DNA of 64,000 nt. It comes from Actinoplanes sichuanensis. Lineage in GTDB: Bacteria > Actinomycetota > Actinomycetes > Mycobacteriales > Micromonosporaceae. This document shows, piece after piece, positions 28,164 through 36,807 of this stretch (the first letter of the stretch is position 1; each line of letters starts with the position of its first letter). Where the stretch lies: assembly GCF_033097365.1 (NCBI RefSeq), contig NZ_AP028461.1, positions 11,683,501-11,747,500 on the forward strand, given 5' to 3'. The position numbers and the translations under genes are program-made. The notes beneath the pieces are model-generated. The model was not told the origin of the DNA and did not search any database. It was given only the letters and a program-made list of their open reading frames with translations.

Positions 28164-28427
28164 GTGAAGACGTTCGAAGAACTGTTTGCCGAGTTGCAAA
28201 GCAAGGCAGCGGACAAGACACCCGGTTCGGGCACCGTCGAGGCACTCGAACGCGGAGTCCACTTCATCGGCAAGAAGGTCGTCGAGGAGGCGGCCGAGTC
28301 GTGGATGGCCGCCGAGCACGAGGGGCCGGAACGCGCTGCCGAGGAGATCTCCCAGCTGCTCTACCAGGCCCAGGTTCTGATGATCGCGACGGGTCTCGAG
28401 CTCAAGGACGTCTACCGACATCTGTGA
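28164..28427 (+). CDS. hisE: Phosphoribosyl-ATP pyrophosphatase
   Basis: HisE hydrolyses phosphoribosyl-ATP to phosphoribosyl-AMP, the second step of histidine synthesis. It is an all-alpha MazG-like protein of 87 residues. The metal-binding [16 protein letters not shown] (ExxE...E/D pattern) and [14 protein letters not shown] are visible. The GTG start is 79 bases from the divergent binding-protein gene. hisG follows by 42 bases, the usual actinobacterial hisE-hisG pair. Confidence 0.94.
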   Translation: MKTFEELFAELQSKAADKTPGSGTVEALERGVHFIGKKVVEEAAESWMAAEHEGPERAAEEISQLLYQAQVLMIATGLELKDVYRHL

Positions 28428-28469
28428 CACGCGTCCACAAGACCCGTTCACACCTTGAAGGAGCACGTC

Positions 28470-29312
28470 ATGCTGCGCATCGCCATTCCGAACAAGGGCA
28501 CCCTGTCCGCACCGGCGTCACAGATGTTGCGGGACGCCGGTTACCGCCAGCGCACCGACCCCAAAGATCTGATCTGCCGTGACGAAGCCAACAACGTCGA
28601 GTTCTTCTACCTGCGGCCCAAGGACATCGCGACCTATGTCGGCTCGGGTGATCTGGATCTCGGGATCACCGGCCGTGACCTGCTCGTCGACTCCGGGGTC
28701 CCGGCCGCCGAGCTGCTCGACCTGAACTTCGGCCGGGCCACGTTCCGCTGGGCCGCCCCGGCCGGGACGCTCACCGGCGTCGACGAGATCGGCGGCCGTC
28801 GGATCGCCACCGCCTATCCCGGTGTGGTCGGCCGCTACCTGGCCGAGCACGAGCTGAAGGCGGACGTGGTGCGCCTCGACGGTGCGGTGGAGAATGCGGT
28901 CCGGCTCGGCGTCGCCGACCTGATCGCCGACGTGGTGGAGACCGGCGCGACGCTGCGCCAGGCGGGCCTGGCCACCATCGGCGACCCGATCATGCAGTCG
29001 TCGGCGATCCTGATCGGGCGCGAGGGGGAGACCCCGGCCGGTGCCTCCCAGTTGCTGCGCCGGCTGCACGGCGTGCTGGTCGCGAGAAACTTCGTGATGC
29101 TGGCGTACGACGTCCGCGCCGACCTGCTCGACCAGGCCACCGGCCTGACCCCCGGCATCGAGTCGCCGACCGTCTCCCCGCTGCACCGGGAGGGCTGGGT
29201 CGCCGTCGAGGCGATGGTCCAGCGCAGTGACGTGCACCGGGTCATGGACGAGCTGTACGACCTGGGTGCCCGTGCCATCCTCGTCACCGACATCGCGAAC
29301 TGCAGGCTCTGA
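28470..29312 (+). CDS. hisG: ATP phosphoribosyltransferase, long form
   Basis: HisG starts histidine synthesis by joining ATP and PRPP and is feedback-inhibited by histidine. The N-terminus LRIAIPNKGTLS, the GSGDLDLGITGRDLL loop and the PRPP-site region DLIADVVETGATLRQAGL are clear. The C-terminal ACT-like regulatory domain (about 205-280, LTPGIESPTVSPL, then DLGARAILVTDIANCRL) marks the long, allosteric form of about 280 residues. ATG 28470 follows AAGGAG at 28458-28463. Confidence 0.95.
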   Translation: MLRIAIPNKGTLSAPASQMLRDAGYRQRTDPKDLICRDEANNVEFFYLRPKDIATYVGSGDLDLGITGRDLLVDSGVPAAELLDLNFGRATFRWAAPAGTLTGVDEIGGRRIATAYPGVVGRYLAEHELKADVVRLDGAVENAVRLGVADLIADVVETGATLRQAGLATIGDPIMQSSAILIGREGETPAGASQLLRRLHGVLVARNFVMLAYDVRADLLDQATGLTPGIESPTVSPLHREGWVAVEAMVQRSDVHRVMDELYDLGARAILVTDIANCRL

Positions 29313-29755
29313 TGACCGCCGTACTGTTTCGTCCGAAGAGGATCCGCTGGGTCGCCGGTCCGCTCGCCGCGGGCATCATGCTGCTGTTCACCGTGCTCAG
29401 CTTCGGCCTGACCGGGTCGGCCGGCTTCCAGAACTCGAAGGCCAGCTTCCAGCGCGGTGACCAGCTCGCGATGATCGGGCTGGGTGTCCTGCTCGGCCTC
29501 GGCATCCTGCTGTTCTGTCGGCCGCGGGTGACCGCCGACGACGCCGGGGTGCGGGTGCGCAACGTGATCGGTGGTTACGACCTGCCGTGGTCGGTGGTCC
29601 GGGCGGTCCGGTTCGACCGGAACTCCGCGTGGGCGCATCTGGAGCTGGAGAACGACGATCAGGTCCCGGTGCACGCGTTGCAGGCCGTGGACAAGGACTA
29701 CGCGTTGGACGGCGTTCGCACCCTGCGGGCTCTTCATGCGGCTGCCACTACCTGA
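29312..29755 (+). CDS. PH-like domain membrane protein
   Basis: This 147-residue protein has two predicted membrane helices (AAGIMLLFTVLSFGL; AMIGLGVLLGLGILLF). A small beta-rich domain follows (VTADDAGVRVRNVIGGYDLPW, then VRAVRFDRNSAWAHLEL) of the bacterial PH-like type seen after hisG in actinobacteria. The ATG overlaps the hisG stop by one base, so it is co-translated with hisG. Its function is unknown; a structural membrane role is a guess. Confidence 0.8.
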   Translation: MTAVLFRPKRIRWVAGPLAAGIMLLFTVLSFGLTGSAGFQNSKASFQRGDQLAMIGLGVLLGLGILLFCRPRVTADDAGVRVRNVIGGYDLPWSVVRAVRFDRNSAWAHLELENDDQVPVHALQAVDKDYALDGVRTLRALHAAATT

Positions 29756-30125
29756 CCGACCGCACCGCAGTGCGGCGAGGGCCGGGAGGGCAGGTCAGGG
29801 CCGGCTCGGCGCCTGATAGGATGGCGGGCAGTCGACCACGCCCACCACTTGTTTGAGTGGGCGCGAAAGAGGAGCCCGCTGGTTCCCACCCGAGTCACTG
29901 ACCGTGGCCGGGTCCGGTCTCCCTGGTAGGGGAATATCTCCTGCCTGGTGCGCGTCCTCCTCTGGGCGCCGATGACCGGTCGAGCGGGCCCCGGCGTGCC
30001 CTCCTTCGGGAGAGCAGACGGGGCCTTCTACTTTCCCGGCGTCCCATCTCGGGACACTCGGGGCCGACCGACATTGGCAGCGCCCGACCTACCTGGCCGG
30101 GTGAGGTATCAACTGAGGAGGCCCC
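29756..30125 (+). promoter_or_regulatory. Structured leader region of the infC-rpmI-rplT operon
   Basis: This 370-base gap contains no gene. A CGCCCAC/GTGGGCG hairpin lies near 29836-29863, several further GC hairpins are possible, and an attenuator-like stem-loop with a U-rich tail is at 29987-30034. It ends with GAGGAG at 30115-30120 in front of infC. In other bacteria this operon is autoregulated through IF-3 or L20 acting on the leader; the layout here suggests a comparable arrangement but does not match a leader I know. Confidence 0.55.
29987..30034 (+). terminator. Attenuator-like stem-loop in the infC leader
   Basis: GGCCCCG (29987-29993) pairs perfectly with CGGGGCC (30019-30025). 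Inside, CTCC-TTCG-GGAG (30001-30012) forms a UUCG tetraloop hairpin. The outer stem is followed by TTCTACTTT. It is 100 bases before the infC start, so termination here would control the operon. Confidence 0.55.
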
Positions 30126-30752
30126 ATCAGCGTCGAACCACGCGTGAACGAACAGATCCGGGCTCGTGAGGTCCGTCTGGTCGGTCCGGAGGGTGAGCAG
30201 GTCGGCATCGTGCCGCTCGAGCGTGCTCTCCAGCTGGCCGCGGACGTCGATCTGGATCTGGTCGAGGTTGCTCCGATGGCGCGGCCGCCGGTGTGCAAGC
30301 TCATGGACTTCGGCAAGTTCAAGTACGAGAGCGCACTCAAGGCCCGCGAAGCGCGGCGCAACCAGCAGCAGACCGTCATCAAGGAAATGAAGCTGCGGCC
30401 GAAGATCGACCCGCACGACTACGAGACCAAAAAGGGTCACGTGGTGCGGTTCCTCAAGGCGGGCGACAAGGTCAAGGTGACGATCATGTTCCGTGGTCGT
30501 GAGCAGAGTCGCCCCGAGCTGGGATTCCGGCTCCTGCGCCGGCTCAGCGAGGAGATCTCGGAGCTCGGCTTCGTCGAGGCCAGCCCGAAGCAGGACGGCC
30601 GGAACATGATCATGGTTCTGGCTCCGCACCGGGCCACCAAGGCCGCTGCGGTCGCTGCTGTCGCCGCCGGCGCCAAGCCCGCCCGTGAGCCGCGTGAGGG
30701 CGAAGGCGCCGACGTAACGCCGGCAGCTCCTGCCGAGACCACCGCAGAGTAG
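30126..30752 (+). CDS. infC: Translation initiation factor IF-3 (probable AUC start)
   Basis: IF-3 binds the 30S subunit and checks the initiator codon-anticodon pair. The N-domain starts [17 protein letters not shown]; the linker and C-domain carry [23 protein letters not shown] and [17 protein letters not shown] lysine/alanine-rich tail ends the protein. Homologues often begin [12 protein letters not shown], and here ATC AGC GTC GAA CCA CGC precedes the GTG at 30144 in frame. GAGGAG ends 5 bases before that ATC, while GTG 30144 has no ribosome site. I therefore start at AUC 30126 (208 residues); GTG 30144 (202 residues) is the conventional alternative. Rare AUU/AUC starts on infC are known to allow IF-3 self-repression. 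Confidence 0.85.
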   Translation: MSVEPRVNEQIRAREVRLVGPEGEQVGIVPLERALQLAADVDLDLVEVAPMARPPVCKLMDFGKFKYESALKAREARRNQQQTVIKEMKLRPKIDPHDYETKKGHVVRFLKAGDKVKVTIMFRGREQSRPELGFRLLRRLSEEISELGFVEASPKQDGRNMIMVLAPHRATKAAAVAAVAAGAKPAREPREGEGADVTPAAPAETTAE

Positions 30753-30812
30753 TTCAGTCAGCTTTTTCCCGCGTCCCCCCGGTCGCGGGGAAAGATCAGA
30801 AAGAGGCGTCAA

Positions 30813-31007
30813 GTGCCGAAGATGAAGAGCCACACCGGCATGGGTAAGCGGGTGAAGGTCACCGGCAAGGGAAAGCTCGTCACCGAGCAGGCCGGTAAGC
30901 GTCACCTCCTGGAGCACAAGAGCTCCCGTGTCACCCGCCGGATGACCGGCACGGTCACCGTGGCCAAGGCCGACACCGCTCGTGTGAAGAAGCTTCTGGG
31001 CCGCTGA
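30813..31007 (+). CDS. rpmI: 50S ribosomal protein L35
   Basis: This 64-residue, very basic protein starts [20 protein letters not shown] and ends TARVKKLLG, as L35 does. It has a GTG start. It lies between infC and rplT, the universal order of this operon. Confidence 0.96.
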   Translation: MPKMKSHTGMGKRVKVTGKGKLVTEQAGKRHLLEHKSSRVTRRMTGTVTVAKADTARVKKLLGR

Positions 31008-31046
31008 CGCGCGCCTGACCCGGTTTTCCTGAAGGAGTAACTAGAA

Positions 31047-31439
31047 ATGGCACGCGTCAAGCGGGCGGTAAACGCCCAGAAGAAGCGCCGCACCCTGCTC
31101 GAGACCGCGAGCGGCTACCGCGGTCAGCGCTCCCGCCTGTACCGGAAGGCCAAGGAGCAGGTGCTGCACTCGATGCAGTACTCGTACCGTGACCGCCGTG
31201 ACCGCAAGGGCGACTTCCGTCAGCTGTGGATCACCCGTATCAACGCGGCTGCTCGGGCCAACGGCCTGACCTACAACCGCCTGATCCAGGGCCTGAAGCT
31301 GGCCGAGGTCGAGGTCGACCGCAAGATCCTGGCCGACCTCGCGGTCCACGACGAGGCCGCGTTCGCCGCCATCGTCGAGATCGCTCGTGCGGCCGTCGCG
31401 GCCGAGGGCACCGGCGGCGCCGCCGCTCAGGCTGCCTGA
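31047..31439 (+). CDS. rplT: 50S ribosomal protein L20
   Basis: L20 is an early assembly protein of the large subunit and the autogenous repressor of this operon in several bacteria. The 130 residues start [18 protein letters not shown] and include [16 protein letters not shown] and [12 protein letters not shown]. The extra alanine-rich C-terminus ([16 protein letters not shown]) is common in actinobacteria. AAGGAG lies at 31032-31037. Two hairpins follow. Confidence 0.97.
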   Translation: MARVKRAVNAQKKRRTLLETASGYRGQRSRLYRKAKEQVLHSMQYSYRDRRDRKGDFRQLWITRINAAARANGLTYNRLIQGLKLAEVEVDRKILADLAVHDEAAFAAIVEIARAAVAAEGTGGAAAQAA

Positions 31440-31538
31440 TGAAGGTTGTTCGCGGCGGTGGTCTCCACCGTCGCGAACAAACCTTCACTATCGCGTAGCA
31501 CGTTTTGATGCCTCCCGATCTTCGGATCGGGAGGCATC
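31440..31538 (+). terminator. Two strong stem-loops after rplT
   Basis: The first, 31440-31487, pairs a 22-base arm (starting TGAAGGTTG) with its near-perfect complement (ending ACCTTCA) around a three-base loop. The second, 31507-31538, is a perfect 14-bp stem (GATGCCTCCCGATC with GATCGGGAGGCATC) capped by TTCG. They separate the ribosomal operon from the RNA methyltransferase gene. Confidence 0.75.
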
Positions 31539-31552
31539 GTCGTGAGGAGATC

Positions 31553-32326
31553 ATGTTCACGCCCCGTACCCCCCGCATCGTCGCCGCCCGCCGTCTCCAG
31601 CGCCGCCGGGACCGGGACCAGACCGGCCGCTTCCTGGCCGAGGGTCCGCAGGCCGTCCGGGAAGCGCTCGCCGCCGACGCGGTGATCGAGCTGTTCGCGA
31701 CCCCGGCCGCGATCGACAGGCACGCCGACCTGGCCGCGCTCGCCCCCGAGTTGTCGCCGGTCACCGACGAGGCGCTGGCCGCGCTGGCCGAGACCGTCCA
31801 GCCGCAGGGCCTGGTCGCCGTCTGCGAGCAGAACGACGTGCCGATCGGGGAGGCCCTGGCGAAGAACCCGCGACTGGTCGCGGTGGTCGCCGAGATCCGG
31901 GACCCCGGCAACGCCGGGACCGTGCTGCGCACGGCGGATGCGGCGGGCGCCGGGGCGGTCATCTTCGCCGGCGACGCCGTCGACCCCTACAACGGCAAGT
32001 GTGTACGGTCGTCCGCCGGCTCGCTGTTCCATGTGGACGTCGTCCGCTCCCCGCTCGGTGTGGTGGAACTGCTCCAGGACAACGGGCTGCAGGTGCTGGC
32101 GACAAGCGGCACCGGCGAGGACGACGTGGACTCCCTCCTCGATGGTGGGCAGCTCGGTGCCCGTACCGCATGGTTGTTCGGTTCGGAGGCCCATGGCCTG
32201 CCCTCTTCTTTGCTCGACGGGGCGGATCGCCGGGTTCGCGTGCCGATCTACGGTGGCGCCGAGAGCCTGAACCTGGCCGCCGCCGCCGCGGTCTGTTTAT
32301 ATGCCTCGGCCCGCGCCCAGCGCTGA
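31553..32326 (+). CDS. TrmH/SpoU-family RNA 2'-O-methyltransferase
   Basis: This is a SPOUT-fold methyltransferase of 257 residues with all three family motifs: NPGNAGTVLRTADAAG (motif 1), LFGSEAHGLP (motif 2) and VPIYGGAESLNLAAA (motif 3, trefoil-knot SAM site). The N-terminal substrate-binding domain (about 1-90) carries GRFLAEGPQAVREAL. ATG 31553 follows GAGGAG at 31544-31549. Its position between rplT and pheS is the usual one for the actinobacterial rRNA (2'-O-ribose) methyltransferase. The exact rRNA or tRNA target is not shown by sequence. Confidence 0.9.
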   Translation: MFTPRTPRIVAARRLQRRRDRDQTGRFLAEGPQAVREALAADAVIELFATPAAIDRHADLAALAPELSPVTDEALAALAETVQPQGLVAVCEQNDVPIGEALAKNPRLVAVVAEIRDPGNAGTVLRTADAAGAGAVIFAGDAVDPYNGKCVRSSAGSLFHVDVVRSPLGVVELLQDNGLQVLATSGTGEDDVDSLLDGGQLGARTAWLFGSEAHGLPSSLLDGADRRVRVPIYGGAESLNLAAAAAVCLYASARAQR

Positions 32327-32532
32327 GGGTATGCTGAGCCGCATGTCAGGTCGTCGGCTTTCGTTTATCCGGCCCGCTGGTCGCGGGCGCCGGATCTGAC
32401 ACTTCTGCGCGCAACTCCCTGACCGGCGGGCCGCGGCTCAGCCGTGCCTCCGTAGACTGTTCCAGCTTTGTCGCATCTCCGCGGCCTTCGCTGCGCTCAG
32501 CAGCGACGCCCCGATGGCAAATCCGGTGTTAG

Positions 32533-33609
<1,077 letters not shown>

Positions 33610-33613
33610 AGTC

Positions 33614-36094
33614 ATGAAGACGTCACTGTCGTGGCTGCGCGAGTACGTCGAGCTGCCCGCGGGGATCACGGCTTCGGAGCTGGACGCGGCGCTCACCAAC
33701 CTCGGCATGGAGGTCGAGGGCATCGTCGACCAGGCCGGGACGATCCTCGGTGACCTGGTCGTCGGCCGGGTGCTGACGATCGAGGAGCTGACCGGTTTCA
33801 AGAAGCCGATCCGCTTCTGCACCGTCGACGTCGGCAACCCGGAGCCGCAGGAGATCGTCTGCGGCGCCCGGAACTTCGCCGAGGGCGACCTCGTCGTCGT
33901 GATCCTGCCCGGTGGGGAGCTGCCGGGCGGGTTCAAGATCGGTGCGCGCAAGACCTACGGGCGCAACTCCAACGGCATGATCTGCTCGGCGGCCGAGCTC
34001 GGCCTGTCCGGGGATCACTCCGGCATCATCGTGCTGCCGGTTTCCGACGATCTGGTGCCCGGCCTCGACGCCCGCCCGATCGTCGGCCTGGACGACGTGC
34101 TCATCGAGGTCGAGATCACGCCGGACCGGGGCTACGAGATGAGCGTCCGTGGCATCGCGCGGGAGCTCGCCACGTACTTCAACGTCGGGTTCGTCGATCC
34201 TGCCGCCGTGGATTTCTCGGCGGGCACGGCGGACGTTCCGCATCCGATCACGATCGACGACGTCGTGGGCTGTGACCGGTTCGCGGCCCGTGTCGTCCGC
34301 GGTCTCGACCCGAACGCGCAGTCTCCGGAGTGGATGCAGCGACGCCTGGTCCAGGCCGGCATCCGGGCCATCTCGCTGCCCGTCGACATCACCAACTACC
34401 TGATGCTCGAATTCGGTCAGCCGATGCACGTCTTCGACCTGGACCGCTTGCGCGGCGGCCTGCTCGTCCGGCGGGCCCGGGCCGGTGAGAAGCTGACCAC
34501 CCTGGACGGTGTCGCGCGGGCGCTCGACGCCGAGGACATGGTGATCTGCGACGACACCGGCCCGATCTCGCTCGCCGCCGTCATGGGCGGCGAGACCAGC
34601 GAGTGGCAGGAGGGCACGGTCAACGTGCTCCTCGAAGCCGCTCACTGGGACCCGGTCATGGTCGGCCGGACCGCACGCCGGCACAGGCTGTTCAGTGAGG
34701 CCGCCAAGCGGTGGGAGCGGGGTGTCGACCCGGCGCTGCCGCTCGCCGCGCTGCAGAAGGCCGTCGACATCCTGGTCGAGCACGCGGGCGGTACCGCCTC
34801 TCCGCTGGTGCTTGACATCGACAACGTGGTGGCGCCGGTTGCGCTCACGCTTCCGGCCGAGGCACCGTCCCGCCTCATCGGTCTGCCCTACACCGGTGCA
34901 CAGGCCGCTGAGCTGCTGCGCAAGATCGGCTGCGAGGTCAGCGGTGACGAGGTGCTCAGCGTCGTGCCGCCGACCTGGCGTCCCGACCTGGTCGCCCCGA
35001 TCGACCTGATCGAGGAGGTGGCGCGGCTCGGCGGTTACAACGAGATCCCGAGCGTGCTGCCGCCGGCCGGGGCCAGCCGTGGCCTCACCCCGGCGCAGAA
35101 GCAGCGCCGGTCGATCGGTCGTGCGCTCGCCGAGAACGGCTACGTCGAGGTGCTGTCGTACCCGTTCGTGTCACCGGGCACCGCCGACGCCCTCGGCCTA
35201 CCCCCGGCGGATCCGCGTCGCAGTGCGGTGCGGCTCACCAACCCACTGTCCGAGGAGGAGCCGTTGCTGCGTACCACGCTGCTCGGCCCGCTGCTCGGCA
35301 CGCTCAAGCGGAACCTGAGCCGGGGCCGCCGGGACGTGGCGCTCTACGAGGCGGGCACGGTGTTCCTGCCGCACCTGACCTCGACCGCCCCGCCCGTGCT
35401 GGGGGTGGACCGGCGCCCGGCCAACGCCGAGTGGGCGGCGGCCAACGCGATCGTCCCCGAGCAGCCGTGGCACCTCGGCGTGGTGCTGGCCGGCGACATC
35501 GAGCCGGCCGGCTGGTGGGGTGCCGGACGGGCCGCGACCTGGGCGGACGCCATCGAGGCGGCGCGCGTCGCGATCTCTGCGGCGGGCATCGCCGAGGACC
35601 GGATCACGGTACGGGCAGCCGAGCACGCGCCGTGGCATCCGGGCCGGTGCGCGGCCGTCCTGGTCGACGGCACCGTGGTCGGTCACGCCGGCGAACTGCA
35701 CCCCGCGGTGCTGGCCGCCCTCGACCTGCCGAAGCGGACGTCGGCCGCCGAGATCAGCCTGGACGCCCTGCCGGCCGCGCCGGTGGTGGACGCCCCGAAG
35801 ATCTCGACGTTCCCGCCCGCGCTGATCGACGTCGCCCTGGTCCTGGACCGTGCGGTTCCGGCCGCCGAGGTGCAGGCCGCACTGTCCGAGGGCGCCGGGT
35901 CGCTGCTCGAGTCGGTGGCGCTCTTCGACGTCTACGAGTCGGCGCAGCTGGGGGAGGACAGGCGGTCGCTGGCCTACAAGCTGACGTTCCGTGCCCCGGA
36001 CCGCACGCTCACCTCGGAGGAGACCATCGCCGCCCGCGACGCCGCGGTGGCTCTGACCTCGTCCCGGTTCGGCGCCACGCTGCGCGGCGCATAG
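33614..36094 (+). CDS. pheT: Phenylalanine-tRNA ligase beta subunit
   Basis: PheT supplies tRNA binding and editing. In order: N-terminal strand MKTSLSWLREYVELP, EMAP/OB-like tRNA-binding domain (about 40-150; GARNFAEGDLVVV), B3/B4 editing domain (ISLPVDITNYLMLEFGQPMHVFD, shown in part as NYLMLEFGQPMHVFD), B5 domain (IGLPYTGAQAAELL), catalytic-like core (LIEEVARLGGYNEIPS) and the C-terminal ferredoxin-fold anticodon-binding domain (KISTFPPALIDVALVLD). The 826 residues match. A strong terminator follows. Confidence 0.96.
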   Translation: MKTSLSWLREYVELPAGITASELDAALTNLGMEVEGIVDQAGTILGDLVVGRVLTIEELTGFKKPIRFCTVDVGNPEPQEIVCGARNFAEGDLVVVILPGGELPGGFKIGARKTYGRNSNGMICSAAELGLSGDHSGIIVLPVSDDLVPGLDARPIVGLDDVLIEVEITPDRGYEMSVRGIARELATYFNVGFVDPAAVDFSAGTADVPHPITIDDVVGCDRFAARVVRGLDPNAQSPEWMQRRLVQAGIRAISLPVDITNYLMLEFGQPMHVFDLDRLRGGLLVRRARAGEKLTTLDGVARALDAEDMVICDDTGPISLAAVMGGETSEWQEGTVNVLLEAAHWDPVMVGRTARRHRLFSEAAKRWERGVDPALPLAALQKAVDILVEHAGGTASPLVLDIDNVVAPVALTLPAEAPSRLIGLPYTGAQAAELLRKIGCEVSGDEVLSVVPPTWRPDLVAPIDLIEEVARLGGYNEIPSVLPPAGASRGLTPAQKQRRSIGRALAENGYVEVLSYPFVSPGTADALGLPPADPRRSAVRLTNPLSEEEPLLRTTLLGPLLGTLKRNLSRGRRDVALYEAGTVFLPHLTSTAPPVLGVDRRPANAEWAAANAIVPEQPWHLGVVLAGDIEPAGWWGAGRAATWADAIEAARVAISAAGIAEDRITVRAAEHAPWHPGRCAAVLVDGTVVGHAGELHPAVLAALDLPKRTSAAEISLDALPAAPVVDAPKISTFPPALIDVALVLDRAVPAAEVQAALSEGAGSLLESVALFDVYESAQLGEDRRSLAYKLTFRAPDRTLTSEETIAARDAAVALTSSRFGATLRGA

Positions 36095-36106
36095 TTTCAC
36101 CCGGTG

Positions 36107-36145
36107 AAAGCCGGGCCGATGGATCTCCATCGGCCCGGCTTTTCT
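36107..36145 (+). terminator. Intrinsic terminator after pheT
   Basis: A 17-base arm starting AAAGCCGGGCC (36107-36123) is the exact reverse complement of the arm at 36126-36142, followed by TCTC. It lies between convergent pheT and the TetR gene and may serve both. Confidence 0.85.
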
Positions 36146-36702
36146 CATGAGGCGTCGCCGGTGAGGTATCGCTGGACGGTCGGGGCCAGCCAGTCGACCG
36201 CCTCCTCCGCGGTCAGGCCCACCACAGGTGGCAGCCGGAGGATGTAGCGGCACAGCGCGAAACCCAGCATCTGGGTGGCGATCAGGCCGGCCCGGGTGGC
36301 GGCCTGTGCGGGATCGGGGGCGAGCCGGGCGGCGACCGGGCCGACCTGCTGGGCGAAGACCGATCGCATCCGCTCGGCCGCGGCCTCCTTGGTGACGGCC
36401 GTCCGCAGCAGGGCCATCAGGGTCTCGTCGTTCTCCCAGCGGTGCAGGAAGTGTCGGACCAGCGCCGCGCCGGTCCGGTCGGGCGGGGTGTCGCCGAGGT
36501 CGGGTAGGCGCAGATCGAAATCGGCCGCGGCGGCGAAGAGCGCCTCCTTGTTGCCGTAGTAGCGCATCACCATCGACGGGTCGATCCGGGCGTCGGCGGC
36601 GATGGCGCGGATGGTGGCGCGCTCGAACCCGTCGGCGGCGAAGCGCTCCCGGGCGGCGACCAGGATGGCGGCCCGGGTGGCGTCGGAACGGCGTGCGGTC
36701 AT
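36145..36702 (-). CDS. TetR-family transcriptional regulator
   Basis: This 185-residue regulator has a TetR helix-turn-helix at about residues 28-50 (TIRAIAADARIDPSMVMRYY, then GNKEALF). The ligand-binding domain (about 55-185) is unspecific, as usual. The start is ATG 36702, giving MTARRSDATRAAIL. It is divergent from an FAD monooxygenase gene. The 105-base gap holds a palindromic operator and a promoter for the monooxygenase. It most likely represses the monooxygenase and itself; the inducer is unknown. Confidence 0.9.
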   Translation of the reverse strand: MTARRSDATRAAILVAARERFAADGFERATIRAIAADARIDPSMVMRYYGNKEALFAAAADFDLRLPDLGDTPPDRTGAALVRHFLHRWENDETLMALLRTAVTKEAAAERMRSVFAQQVGPVAARLAPDPAQAATRAGLIATQMLGFALCRYILRLPPVVGLTAEEAVDWLAPTVQRYLTGDAS

Positions 36703-36715
36703 GACTCCCACTTTA

Positions 36716-36737
36716 TGCCAACGCCTGTTTGCCAACA
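36716..36737. promoter_or_regulatory. Additional TGCCAAC half-sites for the TetR regulator
   Basis: TGCCAAC occurs at 36716-36722, and TTGCCAACA at 36729-36737, the same half-site as in the perfect operator 35 bases downstream. They sit close to the tetR start and could mediate self-repression. Confidence 0.5.
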
Positions 36738-36741
36738 ACCG

Positions 36742-36771
36742 TTGACTCGATCTTTCCGGCGTGCCTATGGT
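36742..36771 (+). promoter_or_regulatory. Sigma70-type promoter of the FAD monooxygenase gene
   Basis: TTGACT (36742-36747) and TATGGT (36766-36771) are separated by 18 bases, close to consensus for a housekeeping promoter. The operator at 36771-36790 begins on the last base of the -10 element. Confidence 0.65.
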
Positions 36772-36790
36772 TGCCAACAGTTGTTGGCAA
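36771..36790. promoter_or_regulatory. Palindromic TetR operator
   Basis: TTGCCAACA-GT-TGTTGGCAA is a perfect 9-bp inverted repeat with a two-base centre. It lies between the -10 element and the start of the monooxygenase gene, where a bound TetR dimer would block transcription. Confidence 0.75.
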
Positions 36791-36807
36791 ACGAGTGAGG
36801 AGCCGTC

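Noticed and set aside
32343..32399. Possible 18-residue leader peptide upstream of pheS
   Set aside because: It has only one phenylalanine codon and no convincing attenuator follows, so amino-acid attenuation is not supported.
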